Assembly: GCA_004151065.3 (NCBI GenBank)
Contig: NWUY0304892407.1
Coordinates: forward strand, 1 to 36,034
DNA length: 36,034 nucleotides
Source: Larix sibirica
Lineage: Eukaryota; Streptophyta; Pinopsida; Pinales; Pinaceae
Reading direction: 5' to 3'
The notes beneath the pieces were generated by a model. The model made no database searches, was not told where the DNA came from, and saw only the letters and a program-made list of their open reading frames with translations. This document shows, piece by piece, positions 11,641 to 22,890 of the stretch. A program made the position numbers and the translations under genes. Position 1 is the stretch's first letter. Every line of letters begins with the position of its first letter.

Positions 11641-12072
11641 AAGGAGAAGTTCTCCATCCATGGCCGAGAGGAGAAGGCCCCCAATGGCCGAAAGGAGAAG
11701 GCCCCATGGCTGAGAAGAGAAGAGATGTACCTCATTTACCAGCTAATGAGAAATAAAAACCCATTCGATCATACCCGAGAGATAGATGTATCCCATTTCC
11801 CACCTGAAGAGGTTGAGCCATGCTTGTTTACTTACGAGCATATTTATTTAGCCATGTTGACGCCAGACGAGATATTGAGGTTCGCCCAAGTCGGCACAGA
11901 TAGAGAAATGAATCTTCTGCTGATGCTGCTGGACGAAAGAAGGGAAGATGCGGCCAGGCGATATGAGTCATCCACAACACGCGCGAGTGAATACCTAAAG
12001 ACAATGAGAGAAGGACCCGTTCAATTCATACCCGAAAGACGAGATGTCCCCCATCAACGGCCGAGAAGATAA
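11620..12072 (+). CDS. Hypothetical open frame with in-frame N-terminal repeats
   Basis: The frame is open from just after a tga (11617-11619) to taa at 12070-12072, about 150 codons. The first internal ATG is at 11725, giving 115 residues. Upstream of it the frame encodes a short repeat (GREEKAPNGRKEKAP, from 'ggccgagaggagaaggcccc' units at about 11661-11706), so the repeat is in phase with the ORF. The protein is soluble and highly charged, with a probable helical centre (LTPDEILRFAQVGTDREMNL, then a leucine run and LDERREDAARRYESS) and a basic tail ending RPRR. There is no membrane segment and no motif I know. A decayed partial copy lies at 12334-12404. It has the most protein-like composition in the window and no internal stops, but no family. 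It could be a chimeric mitochondrial ORF or a retroelement scrap. No promoter can be assigned. Confidence 0.35.
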   Translation, partial: QKVIAERKEKFSIHGREEKAPNGRKEKAPWLRREEMYLIYQLMRNKNPFDHTREIDVSHFPPEEVEPCLFTYEHIYLAMLTPDEILRFAQVGTDREMNLLLMLLDERREDAARRYESSTTRASEYLKTMREGPVQFIPERRDVPHQRPRR

Positions 12073-12333
12073 TAAATGTATCCCCCAGGGATAAACGGTA
12101 CACCAGACCCCGTTCAATCCATACCCCAACTTACCGCTACAGAACAATAGGTTCTACCTCAACTGGATGGACGATGCATTACATATGATGACATTTGAGG
12201 ATCATACGCCATTCATAGTCATACAGCTAGTCATAGCCATACAGACAATCATTGCTAGAAGCTCTACTCTTTGCAGTAGACTGTCATGGACATTGAGTCA
12301 TAGCCAGTCAGAGCCATAGAGAATATTACATAG

Positions 12334-12404
12334 AAGCATATTGATTGACACATTTACTGCCAGACGAAAGATATTTTGGTTACCCACCAAGGAGGAACGG
12401 ATAG
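12334..12404 (+). repeat. Decayed partial duplicate of the 11.6 kb open frame
   Basis: 'gaagcatattgattgacaca' followed by 'tttactgccagacgaaagatattttggtt' aligns with 11836-11904 inside the ORF ('gagcatatttatttagccatg', then 'ttgacgccagacgagatattgaggtt'), and both end in 'acggatag/acagatag'. Similarly 12107-12130 (accccgttcaatccatacccc) resembles 12015-12038 at the ORF 3' end. The copies are diverged and not in an open frame. Confidence 0.6.
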
Positions 12405-14381
12405 ATACTTGGCAGGGTAGATGTGCGGATCCAAGTGAGTAATTTCAAAAGTGCAGCAGGCCCAACACGATACAGGCAGGGCGGGGACACAGTTTAATTA
12501 ATTAATTTGACTAGATAAAACTTATAGTTCGGAAACCAGATGGATCAATATTACTTTTAACCCCCAAACAACCGTGTTTTCTTTATTAAATACGCGTCTG
12601 ACTCTAAAGACCCCTCTTTCCGCCAGGTAGCTGGGGCAGTTCTAGAGCAGTGATGAAGGGAATACCTTTCCTGTAATGGGTAAGATATGCACCCACTACA
12701 CTTATGATTATATTGCCCTTTCCTTTTTTTTTGTCCCCTACTTATTGGGGTGGGATAAGTCATTATAGGCTGCTTGGGCCCCCACAAAAGAAGTAATTGG
12801 GTGTAAACTCGTATAGAAGAGTATAGAGTAGGTAATACAAAAGTAAAGTCAAGTAGACATGGTAAAGGTCCTCAATGCAGACATAATTCCCTTATAGTCG
12901 AATAAAAAGATCCTCCTGCATAGGTTGATGCAGAGCTACAGGTGAATGTTTAAAATGTTAGAGCCATTGAATAAGTAAGTAAAGTCTAGAACCAGGTGGA
13001 TGCTTGTAAGTAAAGGGGTTCTGCGCCTCGTACCTCCTAAGATTCCTAAAGGTCAAGTGTTATTTATAAAGCATCTATGTTACTGCCTATGTTACTGCCA
13101 TAAACCAAGCGTTAAAGCCCGAACCCAAGGGAATATACCAGCTCTAGAGAGGGGACTCGTCTTTCCTAGAGTCAGTCTTTCCAATCCCTTTGGTCGAGTC
13201 ACTTAACGTACCTTACCCTCACCCTTAGGTCAATGCCTAGGGAAAGCATAGGTTATTCTTTGTATTATTATCTATCCTTATCCATCCTTTCAAAAGTCAA
13301 TATATTTAGGACGAAGTAAACAATATACACCAGTCAAACGTTCTCTGCCATTTACAAAAAAAATCCGGGTATAGATTATAGGCCAAGCTCATTATGACTT
13401 GATAAGACTAGTGCGGAAGATTCTAGGTAAAGCTGACCCGAAGTAGTCTTATACTAAAAGAATGACTATAAGGTGGATAATTACTATGACTAGAAGAATG
13501 ACTGACTGAAGGAAGGTGGACTATAAGCTGTGGACTATAAGCTGAAGGTGGACTATAACTATCTGAGACTATCTGAAGGAAGGTGGAAAGAGTTGTATCC
13601 TTATTATCCAATCTGGGTGAGTGATTGAGTTATAGGTGGAGATCTTAGGTGTGGGGGATAAGGATGGATATACACAGAGAGAAGGATGCGTTATCGGGAA
13701 CAGAGCTAAGTAAACGGATATTATTTGTGATACCATAGTGACCTGAATGCCTTAATTCCGTGGAGTGTTTAGAAGTTATTTCCACAAACTATTCTCTATC
13801 CTTCCTCTAGTCTAGCGGGCTTCACATCCCGGATAAAGACCTTAGGGGGAGCATCATCTCAATCTAGCAAGCAAGCTCAAGAAGCCAGCTAACCAGCCAT
13901 CAATGAAATGTTTGGAACGTCTTAAAGAGGCATTTGCGTGCGTTCTATGATAACTTAAAGCTCCTGAAGGATATTCTATCTCTCAAACCTAATTGATGGG
14001 GTTATCCCTTTCAGACCTAACCTAATAGAGTGATCACCACCCCAGCCCTTCAAGCAAGAAGTCCCCTACCTGTAAAGCTAAAAGCAATAATAATCCCTGC
14101 TGTCAGCCATGCCCTAAAGCAAGAAGGAATAAAACCAGCGATAATATGGGTTGGTAGGCAAACATAGGTAGGCAGATGAAAATGGGTGGGTAGAAAGGCT
14201 AATATGTTTGGTTGGGTGCGTGAGGTGGTGGGTTCCGTGGTTCCATGGGTGTGTGGGTGGGTCGGTCCGTTCCTGCAAGTTAATAGTTCCGCCCGCTGGG
14301 CACGACACCCCGGCAGGTCTATATCTGTTGGCGGTAAATCGTAAAAGCATCCCATAAAAGGTAACTAACTCACTTGCTTCT
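12405..14381. other. Intergenic, short repeats, no gene recognised
   Basis: Includes ttaattaattaattt at about 12494 and 'ggactataagctg' units at 13510-13590 (unit about 18-20 bp, degenerate). Short open frames (12557-12787 minus, 13000-13206 plus, 14050-14355 minus) have no domain. The 'ggtgggt' and 'gtgtgtgggtggg' strings at 14.15-14.27 kb are simple purine-rich repeats. Confidence 0.4.
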
Positions 14382-14476
14382 GGGAGTCCCTCATATAATC
14401 ACAATGCTCCTGGGCGGGCTCCTCTTCAGGGAGTCCTTCATATCGCAATGCTCCTGGGCGGGCTCCTGGGCTTCTG
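14382..14476 (+). repeat. Tandem repeat, ~46 bp unit
   Basis: 'gggagtccctcatat' plus 'aatcacaatgctcctgggcg' at 14382 is followed at 14429 by 'gggagtccttcatat' plus 'cgcaatgctcctgggcg'. A degraded third unit follows ('tgggattctc', and 'gtgagtccctcttat' near 14528), and 'taacaatgcttggttctg' / 'taactaggcttggttctg' shows a second interleaved duplication to about 14590. Confidence 0.75.
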
Positions 14477-14838
14477 GGATTCTCTTTCCACTGTGAGGCC
14501 GTCCGTCTTCTAACAATGCTTGGTTCTGTGAGTCCCTCTTATCGGCTCCTGGGCTTGAGGTTCTAGCTCTTCTAACTAGGCTTGGTTCTGTCTCTTTGTC
14601 CTTCCCTCCAGGCTCTTCTATCTTTAGCTCTTAAGCCAGTCGTTGCTAAGGCACGCTTATAAAGGACGGCAAGTAAGAAGGGAAGTAAAGAAGGTGGGAA
14701 CCCTATTTTATTGTAAGTTACGGCCGCCTTGTATCACTGCTTATAACTACTGGCTTGGTTAGACTGGCTTGGTTATAAAAACTTGCGAGAGTAAGTGGCC
14801 AAACGATATTATTAGTAGCTCCCCCAACCTTTTATCTC

Positions 14839-15060
14839 GGGGGTGGTGCTAGTTTTAATTCCTTCAGATACAAAGTTATATAAACTACTCTAATATTGAA
14901 AATGGTGGGTTGCTAAAATAGTTCTAGGAGTCTCTTGTAGTTACCTGTGGTTTCTTGGGGTGCTTTTGGGGTGTGTTTCCTTAATAAAAGATGAGTTCTC
15001 AGGCGTGTTGAATTGGGCTAACCTATATTATTCCTTCTCTTTCTCATACTACCTAACTAA
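14839..15060 (+). repeat. Large inverted repeat, arm A (partner 21553-21770)
   Basis: Almost the whole segment is the reverse complement of 21553-21770. Shared strings include gatacaaagttatataaact, ggagtctcttgtagttacct and gggctaacctatattattcc. Substitutions and small indels are scattered along the length, so the copies are old. Arm A ends about ten bases before the protease pseudogene. No terminal LTR dinucleotides, PBS or coding content are evident; it could be a piece of an LTR or a mitochondrial dispersed repeat. Confidence 0.88.
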
Positions 15061-15069
15061 TCCTTAGAG

Positions 15070-15745
15070 GTCCTTAAAACCTACCCTTAACAGTGGAAGG
15101 CCTTACTCTCTGCTTTGGGTGCTGTTGATCCATCGAATGATAAGATGATCACCTTTTATATTGAAAATGCGAAACCCGTCTCCTTTCCTCGGTGACATTG
15201 AAATTACCGGTTACCATTTATAACATCACTGTTCACCAGTGTATCATCAATGAGGGTTAATCTACATGTGTCATGTCGGCCCACGTTTGGAAATGGCTTG
15301 GATCTACCGAGTTGGTACCATCTACAATCACTCTTCGAGCGTATGATGGTCGTCCTTCCCAGCCAGAAGGGCTTGATCAAAATGTTTCCATTGAACTTGC
15401 GGGTAAGACTGTTCTCATTGATGTCGAGGTTGTTGATGCTTTATTGGATTAGAATATCCTCCTCGAGCGTAGTGACCTGTATGCTATGAAAGCTGTGGCC
15501 TCTTCCGTGTTTTGTATGATGATGTTCCCGCGGGAATATTTTCACTGTTGATCAACTGACGTACTACGACCCGAAATCTCAGTTAAAACCCAACAATGTT
15601 CTACCCACTCTTTAGGGGAACCAAACTATTTACTTTTTCGCGGATGTCTGCCCTGGAGTCTTTAAAGATTCTACTTTACTTGGCGCATATCATGGTTCTC
15701 CCCCTGTTGTGTTGATACCCAGTACTTCCGGATTACTACTCTGAT
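15070..15745 (+). pseudogene. Ty3/gypsy retroelement protease region, decayed
   Basis: In the frame of 15240 the sequence encodes the retropepsin region of a plant gypsy-type Pol. The upstream linker reads WKALLSALGAVDPSNDKMIT. After a frameshift near 15190 it continues TIYNITVHQCIINEG, a stop, then STCVMSAHVWKWLGSTELVP and ITLRAYDGRPSQPEG, VEVVDALLD, a stop and NILLERSDLYAMKAV. From about 15555 a further phase reads DQLTYYDPKSQLKPN and later VCPGVFKDSTLLGAYHG. The expected active-site aspartate is replaced by Asn (codon 15249-15251) and the motif is cut by a stop (15258-15260); another stop is at 15447-15449. The element is dead. No Gag or RT is adjacent; a Gag of what may be the same family is at 33.2 kb. 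It begins right at the end of inverted-repeat arm A. Confidence 0.82.
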
Positions 15746-15909
15746 AGACCGGGGGTAAAGAGCTCGGGCCAGGACACTCCAGGTGAGCTAGTAGCATGGG
15801 AAAGTGCACGAGATACAAGGTAAGGTGTAGCACAGTCTGGTTAGCGCATAAGTCGTAGGGCAACCCGCTTATAAGCTTCCAGCAGGGAGGGGGTGGGGTT
15901 CTTAGCGAT

Positions 15910-16450
15910 ATAGTGCGGGATCAACTGAACCTGGAACTGATTCAAGTGCAACTGCCGGTGGAACTGCTTCTTGCTTTGCATATGTATTTGGATTTGGATC
16001 TGCTACTTAAACTAAGTAAACTGGCTTTCCCTCTACGTATGGTGGGTCTCGATCCGGAAGGGATGCTACTAGTGGTGGTGGATAAGCTACTGGATCTGAG
16101 ACTATATATGCTTCAACGTGTGCTCAAACTGGTACTGGTACTTATGCTGGTCTAGGTACTGGCGGATATGCTTACCCTGCTGTTGGTGTTAGTGGTGTTA
16201 GATATGCTACAGGCTATGCTGCTGCTACCTTTACTGATGGATAGACTTTTGCTAATACTGGTTATGGATCACGATCACGAACTGGATCTACTGAACCAAC
16301 ATAATAAACTACTGATATTGGATATGCTATTGATGTACCAAAAGCAGGAACACACTAGTTTGACCTAGCTTATGGCTTTGGAACTGATGTTACTAGTTTT
16401 GGTTTAAGGTCATAAGCTTAATATACTGGATGAACTACTTCTTAGTGAAG
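15910..16450 (+). repeat. Gly/Ser/Thr/Ala/Tyr-rich triplet repeat, locus 3
   Basis: The plus strand in one phase reads as Gly, Ala, Thr, Ser and Tyr with few stops (GTDSSATAGGTASCFAYVFG near the start, then TGTGTYAGLGTGGYAYPAVG). The DNA consists of gga-tct, act-gct, ggt-act and tat-gct triplets. The leucine-rich open frames 15913-16155 and 16168-16368 are the same DNA read out of phase and are not genes. Four or more stops interrupt the Gly-rich phase, so any coding role is lost or never existed. Confidence 0.55.
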
Positions 16451-16559
16451 GTATCGATGTACAAAAAGTCGGAACAAGTAGGGATGTGCATCGTATATAA
16501 TAGCGAGTGCACATTTCCCTCCTAGATCGAGGTATAAGTGGATATTTTTATCGAAACTT

Positions 16560-16810
16560 TAATATTCCAGACATATGCCAGCTTCTAATGGTAGAATTAT
16601 CCAGGTATAGGGCAAGGTTTTGAACGGGCAATTTACCAGCTAGAGAATAGAAAACCTATAGGCCAGGTTCTTATATGTCAATATTACAGGGATTCTTAAG
16701 CTTATAAAGGCATTTCTTTCTGCTTTATTTAAAAGCCAGGTTCTTTCAGTATTATTTACCAGTTTCTTAGTACCAGGACAGGGCCAGGCTCTTGCTGGAT
16801 AAATTACCAG
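16560..16810 (+). repeat. 'gccaggttctt' / 'aaattaccag' dispersed units
   Basis: 'ggccaggttctt', 'agccaggttctt' and 'ggccaggctctt' alternate with 'atttaccag' and 'aattaccag'. Related strings occur at about 2390-2410 and 30.33-30.35 kb. Confidence 0.5.
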
Positions 16811-16884
16811 TATGGTGCGTCGTTCTTAATTATAAATTAGGGCTAACGCCGTTATTAATGTTTCTTTTTTAGTTTCAATCTCCA

Positions 16885-17000
16885 CTTGGACCTGCTTCTG
16901 GATATGCTACTGGATCTACTGCTTTTACTAGGCGGGATAAACTTACTTTGGGTCAACAAATACTGCTACGAGTAAACTCCCGTCCACCTGGTACCACTGA
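16885..17000 (+). repeat. Gly/Ser/Thr/Ala-rich triplet repeat, locus 4
   Basis: 'ggatatgctactggatctac' and neighbours give a short run of the same triplet pattern as locus 3 (SGYATGSTA), ending in unrelated sequence. Confidence 0.5.
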
Positions 17001-18159
17001 TTCCAGGTAAACTGGCTTTATACTTAGCCTTTGCTATGGGGTATACTACTTCCACCAAGTGCCTTTTCCACCTTTATTTTGCGTCTGCTTATAGGTCTGA
17101 GGGACCCGGAGCAAGCGCTGCTGTCTGTCCCATTTGTTGATCCGTTGTTTCCTTACTCCCTTCCATCTCGTCTGGTGCCACCCGCCCTGTATAAATGGCA
17201 ATGCTCGTATGGCAACACCTTGGCTCAAAATAGAATTCATCTGGTGTTCACATGGATATTAAATCTCGTTCGTCGAATCGATGTATGTGGTTGAGCTCTA
17301 ATATTTAGATTACGACAAAAGAGGCAAGTAATGTGATTAGTACTTATTATGAGATATACTTGTTTCCCATACATTCAATAGCACAACCTTGAATCGTACA
17401 TTATGTATGAAAGCTGATAATACCTAATCTGTGCTCATACTATTCCGTAAGCTATACCAATTAGTACTATTTATCCAATGTCCATAGTCATGACTAATAT
17501 TCCCTATTGATTATGAGAAATGTTTCTACTAGTCATTGTGTTTCCCTATACTTGTTCCTCAATACAATGGGTTTATAAACTATCAATATGGATTACATGG
17601 ACACATGAACTGTTCCTGGTTATGAGTTCCAGTATTAACCAATTAACTAATACGTATGAACTATAGTTTCAAAAAGCTCATTCTAATAAGTGTATCTCTG
17701 ACCAATGAAACTATTTTTTAATTAGCACTTGTTGCCAAGATTGGGTACCAAGCAACGAAGACCTTTCTTTCATTGTCTCATTATGGGTGCCAGCCTATAT
17801 TAAAATATGATGAACTAACAGTGTGACTTAAAGCAAGTAATTATGAGATGATAGCTGTCACTAAATGGTTCTTAGGCTGGTTGAATGAGAGTGCTTACCA
17901 ATTAAATTAGACGATCTCAGTATTACGTCTAGTTTAAGCATTAAGGCCAATAGTTACGTATTCTACATAATAAGCTCTATGTTCTAAGATAGTATCGATC
18001 TTATCTATTCCCCATTATGTGTCTGAGTAAGAGTAACTAAGCTTAAGCTTTAGCTTTACTTCTCCATCCATCTAAGAGCTTATCTAAGCATCATCTTAAC
18101 CCTAATGCAACTATAGATCTAAGCTTAGCGTAAGCTAAATAGTTGTTTACTATTCATTC
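17001..18159. other. Intergenic, AT-rich from 17.3 kb, no gene
   Basis: The frame 17031-17294 plus has no domain. From 17.3 to 18.1 kb the DNA is AT-rich and free of long frames. It resembles spacer or retroelement non-coding DNA, but no LTR ends, PBS or PPT can be pointed to. Confidence 0.4.
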
Positions 18160-18520
18160 TGAACTAAAGAGAGAGCTAAGGCTAAAACCACTAATAAGGA
18201 AAGTAAAGCCTCTTTCTTTTTCAAAGGATGGAGACAATCTTACCCTAAGGCTAGTACCTTCTGGAACTTACCTTAAGGATGGAGACCTTACCTCTTAAGG
18301 CTATATCTTACTTACCTTACTAAGGCTTCTATTACGCTTTCGCTCTAAGTCCGTATGGATGTAGACAACCGTACCGTAAGGCTAGTAGTCCTGACTGTAT
18401 GGACCTTACTAAGGCTAGTACTTACTGCTAATAGTATAAAGTGCTAGTACTTACCTTATAGACTACCGGAAGTCTTTAGGCTAGTACTTATTGCTAGTAC
18501 CTTATGGCTAGTCCTCCTGG
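18160..18520 (+). repeat. Degenerate 'aaggctagtacttac' repeat tract
   Basis: 'aaggctagta', 'ggctagtactta', 'tgctagtacctta' and 'aaggatggagac' are reiterated with shifting spacers. The unit length is irregular, about 15-60 bases, so this looks like repeated local duplication followed by decay. Confidence 0.65.
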
Positions 18521-18680
18521 CTCTTTACTGGTGGATGTGGGCAGTTGTTGTCCGTTGGACCACCCCTCCCAAAGGATGTGGGCTATTGATCAATCACTAT
18601 AAAGCATAATCTACCTTGCTTCCCATACTGGCACTACGGTAGACTCTCCCTTGTCTGTCGCATGATTATCCTTGACAGAT

Positions 18681-18776
18681 GCACCGTAAGTAAGATCGTC
18701 CATTGGTTCCAAAACATATATGATAATCCATCGCCACCTGGCATCAAGTAGATCATTATTGAGTAGCGGGATCGAG
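18681..18776 (+). repeat. Copy of parts of the 10.8-11.0 kb array
   Basis: 18681-18717 (gcaccgtaagtaagatcgt, then ggttccaaaacat) matches 10777-10812 with few changes, and 18728-18750 (catcgccacctggcatcaag) matches 10978-11021. Both parts keep their order but are closer together than at 10.8 kb. Confidence 0.7.
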
Positions 18777-18789
18777 TTTTACTTACCAC

Positions 18790-19125
18790 TTCAGAATGTA
18801 AACTATTATGTGATCCTGGGGATTCGTTTGATCTTCATAAACTTATAAAGTATGGCATCTCTTCCCTCGGTTACTGCGGTAGTCTTATCTATATTCGCGG
18901 AAAGAGAGCAAAACCTGTGAATCATGGTGGTTTGCGCTTCATCCCATGTCGCCAAGTCTTCCTTATGAGTATCCCCAACATGCTGGTGTAGCCTGTAAGG
19001 CAATATCTATGGCTGGTACCCACCATTATTCCACAATTTCATATCCCAGGCGACTTATAAAAAGATTGCAAGAGTTGTTTTTCCATTGTACACTGGTGGG
19101 TCCCACAATTCTATTCCTATCCAGT
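18790..19125 (-). pseudogene. Ty3/gypsy Gag core remnant
   Basis: Read on the minus strand from 19125, one frame gives GIELWDPPVYNGKTTLAIFL, the kind of opening seen in plant gypsy Gag (a W..P..Y.G segment). After phase changes it reads DIALQATPACW and HKEDLATWDEAQTTMIHRF, matching the usual 'ALxGxAxxWW ... TWxE .. xxFxxRF' pattern of the retrotransposon gag domain. Assignment rests on this pattern from memory of the family. At least two frameshifts and several stops are present. It lies downstream of the protease remnant on the same strand, whereas Gag should precede protease, so this is a rearranged piece or a second element. Confidence 0.6.
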
Positions 19126-19256
19126 GAACAGACCTAATTGTATATCTTCTGGTAGATAACTCGTACGTCTGGTTCTAGCATTCGCACAGGGCCTATTCTG
19201 AGTAACCGTAAAGGGATTTAATACTCCTCCAGTTAATGGAGCCATCTGCTGTGGGG

Positions 19257-20475
19257 TTAACATAGTCCTCCCTTCCTTCCTGTAGTCAAGTGATAGATCT
19301 GATCCACTACATCCTGTTCCATAGCTTCATCGACTGGCTCAATGTACCTTGTCCTTTTATATGGATATAAGGTTATCTTAAATCGGTCCCATCTACTTAA
19401 AATGTAATTGTTTCCCGTTTTCAATTTATGATCGCTGCATTTGAAAAGGCCCACTCAATCCCCAACAAATCCGGGTAAGGGTCTTTGTTATCCATAATCT
19501 AAACAACTAATAAATCGGCTATAGTCTTCATGCCATCCAGGTAAACTTCCATGTTATCGGGCTTTCCAATGGAAAAATCCTATCTAGTTGGCCATCCGCA
19601 ACTGTCTAGGTGAGTAGACTAGACTGGGCTTTACCACAGCTTCCCAAGACTCTTTTGGATAAATTTTAATGTAAGACCCTAGGTCCAACATCACTTCTCA
19701 AACCTCATACCCATCCAGTTGGGCGTCTAATTGGAACTCTTTTCCTGTAATCCTCCTCCTTCTTCTTACCCGCTTTATATTGATCTCCAGGAGGTTAGTA
19801 AAAATTGGTTCCTCTTCATATCCCGCAATTTAAGCGTTTAGAGGGAGTTCCACAATTTATTGGTGAACCAGTCATCTTCTAAAATATCAATAAATAAGTG
19901 GAGCCAAAGCTAGAGAGCCTTTCCATGATTACTTTTAGATTCCACTCACGGGGCTGTATCAGTATACTTCGGCATCTTAGCAGGTTGTTCTCTCGGCTGT
20001 ATCACAATACTTTTCATAGATATATTGTGGAACATTTAAGTGGCCTCTTTAAAGAATACCTTCTGTTGTGCTGGGTCTGGCTTATAGGCCCTGCTTTCTC
20101 AATTCTTAGTGAACTTTCGTATCCTTAGTAAATTTGCGTCAGGTGCGTCTGTTCCCGTGTGAGTTCCTCCTCTAGCGACAACATTGATTGTAGGGCCGAC
20201 TACTATTCTTGTGATCCTTAATTTGGAGTTACTTAAGTTGGGTGCTCTTTCCCTGTTTCTGTCTTCCCATTTTGCAATTAGCTCTGGGTAGTCTTCTATT
20301 GCATGGTTATTCATTCTACAACGATAAAACCAAGGTCTTATAGGGAGAGGGGAATCCCTGTCCATGTGGCCAATTTCATCACAATTATAGCATCTTGGGG
20401 ATCCATTGCGTCCACCCACTTTTCCACCTCCTCTGTAACCTCCACCGCCTCTATATATTCCTCCCCCTCTTCCTT
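19257..20475 (-). pseudogene. Ty3/gypsy Gag zinc-knuckle and protease remnant
   Basis: On the minus strand the order is glycine-rich linker (RGGGIYRGGGGYRGGGKVGG, about 20475-20410), a CCHC knuckle CYNCDEIGHMDRDS whose last Cys is Ser, a second degenerate knuckle (YRCRMNNHAIEDYP, first Cys missing and last Cys replaced by Tyr), then AKWEDR. About 350 bases on follows QLDAQLDGYEV, a stop, EVMLDLGSYIKIYPKESWEA and LVYSPRQLRMAN, a retropepsin segment with a D-L-G-S active-site-like motif at about 19674-19685. After a frameshift, IMDNKDPYPDLLGIEWAFS (about 19440-19500) and ITLYPYKRTRYIEPVDEA follow to 19257. The order fits Gag to protease of plant gypsy elements. Stops and shifts make it non-functional. 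No reverse transcriptase follows. Confidence 0.82.
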
Positions 20476-20599
20476 GACTTGCCCCCTAAGGTTGCTGGTT
20501 ATTGGATACCCTGGAACAGGTCCTGTACAGCCGATCGGCTAAGGCACTTAGACTCAACAATTATAAGTACTGTGGGCATAAGTCCCATAGAATGAAAAA

Positions 20600-21260
20600 A
20601 ATACGGAGTTGGAAATTTAGGAAGATTTATGAAGGATTGGACATAGCCTCGGGCCATGACCATAAAATCTACATACTTAGTAGTATTCTGTGTTCCGTGG
20701 CCCTTTATTCTTACGAAGATCTAGATAGGGGACTGTACCTGCCTATGATGTATCCGTTATTGGTGCTTACGGTCAGCCGGCGGCTATGGAAGTGGATATG
20801 AAACGGGCAATGGCTATGTATTAAACACCATAAGCCTAGATCTAAGACTCAGGAAGGAGCTAGATAGAGCCATTCACGCTAGGAAGGTTGGGTTGGTTAT
20901 TTCACGCTTGTCAGGTAGTGCCAGTCAGGAAAGCGGGTTATGCTTACTCGGAAAGTTATTATTTGATAGCCCACATCCTTCGATAGGGGGGTCCAACAGA
21001 CCAACAAAAAAGCCAGCAGTACTTGCACCGTGGATTCTCCCAGCAGCCGCCCGCCCTTTCGCCCGCCATAAGAAATCTATCCAGTTTGCGAGCAAGCCCA
21101 GCCCTTTACAGAGAGAAATGTAATGATTGTCATATTACGATGCAAGTCCTAGGCGTATGTATAGCAACCAATCAACGCGTACATACTATCAACATTGCGT
21201 ATCCGGTCTAAAGATAATCATAACTATATTAGTTAATCCAATCTTATAAAGGTAAGTGAC
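20600..21260. other. Intergenic, no firm gene
   Basis: Open frames 20502-20801, 20893-21123 and 21023-21211 (plus) carry no clear domain. A short segment near 21.1 kb (KCNDCHITMQVLG) only vaguely suggests a knuckle and is not claimed. Confidence 0.35.
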
Positions 21261-21269
21261 CGATGCAGT

Positions 21270-21470
21270 TTACTAAAGGTAAGAGCAAGAATAATTGCAA
21301 GGGGTAAGACCAATCAGAATCCCAGGGTTAGTATCCGCAACAATAAGAACAAGGTGAGTCTACAATAGCAACAAGAACAAGTTGCAAGCGATCATAATCA
21401 CAAGGTCAGTCTCTTCGATCCAATCCAAGAATCACAAGGTTAGAGGTAAGGACAAATAATTACTAATAAC
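21270..21470 (+). repeat. Degenerate 'aacaagaacaaggt' repeat tract
   Basis: Variants of 'aataagaacaaggtgagtct', 'aacaagaacaagttgca', 'aatcacaaggtcagtct' and 'aatcacaaggttagagg' follow each other at about 35-45 base intervals. Confidence 0.55.
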
Positions 21471-21552
21471 AAGTTAAGTTCTTCTCACCCGCGGCTATGA
21501 GGAACAACTTCTTAGGTTTAGGTTTATATAGAGCTTATTAGGTAGTATTATA

Positions 21553-21770
21553 AGTTAGGTAGTATGAGAAATAGAAGGAATAATATAGGTTAGCCCGATT
21601 CAACACGCCTTAGAACTATCTTTTCTAAAGGAAACACACCCTACAAGCACCCCAATAAACCACAGGTAACTACAAGAGACTCCTATAACTATTTAAGCAA
21701 CCCACCATTTCAACTATTAGAGTAGTTTATATAACTTTGTATCTTAAGGAATTCCTAAACAACGACCCCA
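21553..21770 (-). repeat. Large inverted repeat, arm B (partner 14839-15060)
   Basis: Reverse-complement partner of arm A; see that entry. The flanks differ: arm A abuts a protease pseudogene, while arm B passes into AT-rich DNA. Duplication was therefore of this segment alone, or the flanks have since been replaced. Confidence 0.88.
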
Positions 21771-22581
21771 CTATATAAGATCCTGCCTTTCAACTCAAGC
21801 AGATAGATAGGAAAGTATAGATTTATAACGTAAGATGAAAAGGAATAATAATTTCACAAAATAATATTAGCTCCTAATGTTGGAATTATAAAAGTTATAC
21901 AGTAATAAGTTCTATTTGTATTTGTAGTATTAAAGAGTAGGAAGAGCAAATAGAAAGTATTATCTTTCATCTTCTTATTTTATATAGAGTAGGAAGTATG
22001 ATTTGGAAGTATATAAAGTAGAATCACTGAGAGAGTGAAGCAGATAGTTAAGAGATAGTAGGAGCATATAGTTAATTAGAACATACTATTTAACAGCTTA
22101 GGAGAAGGAAAGTACAGCTTCAGAAAAGTGAGCCAGTTCAGATATTAAAATATACATGAAAACCATGGCCCGCCCGCTTCCCTATTTCTTTTTTCTACCG
22201 GCCTTATACTTAATATTTTATTTAGGAAAGGCCAAGCAACTCACATGCCCTTTAAACCTCATATTTAAACAACAAGGGAATACCCAGGTTAACAACCACT
22301 ATTAATCACATACTACATTTATCCATTACATCCTACATTTATTTATAACTCAACAACAAGGAAATAGAAACTATGATTTTTTTATTAACATTAGGAACTA
22401 GCAGCAACTATCCTTATGTTTTTATAGTATTATATTTATATATCACTTATATTTAGTATGATATTTTTATTGTTTTATTATAAGAAGACAGAAAGATTAT
22501 TTATTTATTAAGTTTATTCAATATTAATAATTATTAAGTTTATTATCTATATATAAGTATATTATATAAAGTAACACTCAC
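21771..22581. other. AT-rich block without genes
   Basis: Base use shifts clearly towards A and T, strongest at about 22380-22580 (strings such as ttatttatttattaagttta). No frame longer than about 60 codons occurs. The contrast with flanks suggests an insertion of different origin, but no source is recognisable. Confidence 0.5.
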
Positions 22582-22815
22582 TTATATAGTTGTAGTCATT
22601 ATGATTATATATTTATACCATATACAGTAGAGACCGGGATTATAAGACAACCTATGTATTCTCTTTCTTGACAACACACCATGCAGTAGAGGATAGAATA
22701 ACATCTTAGATACGGCTGCAATAAATACTTCTTTGTTGACCATGAGTAGGAAGAAGCTAGGTGCGGGGTAAGGAATGAAAACTAGCATCACCACCGATAA
22801 GATAGAGAACTTCAT
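22582..22815 (-). CDS. Small open frame with signal-like N-terminus, unknown
   Basis: A 77-codon frame starts with a hydrophobic stretch (MKFSILSVVMLVFIPYPAPS, then FFLLMV), followed by a second mildly hydrophobic part, a basic stretch (SRKRIHRLSYNPG) and a tyrosine/isoleucine-rich end. I do not recognise it. It borders the AT-rich block. There are no homologues I can name, no repeats and no partner genes. Chance in AT-rich DNA is a serious alternative. Confidence 0.15.
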   Translation of the reverse strand: MKFSILSVVMLVFIPYPAPSFFLLMVNKEVFIAAVSKMLFYPLLHGVLSRKRIHRLSYNPGLYCIWYKYIIIMTTTI

Positions 22816-22817
22816 AC

Positions 22818-22890
22818 TAACTTATCACAACTTATAACTTCATCCTCATACATACTAACTCATCACAACCTTTTACTTCATTAAGACACC
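22818..22890 (+). repeat. Tandem duplication, ~36 bp
   Basis: 'actaacttatcacaactta' plus 'taacttcatc' is followed by 'actaactcatcacaacctt' plus 'ttacttcatt'. Two diverged units. Confidence 0.7.
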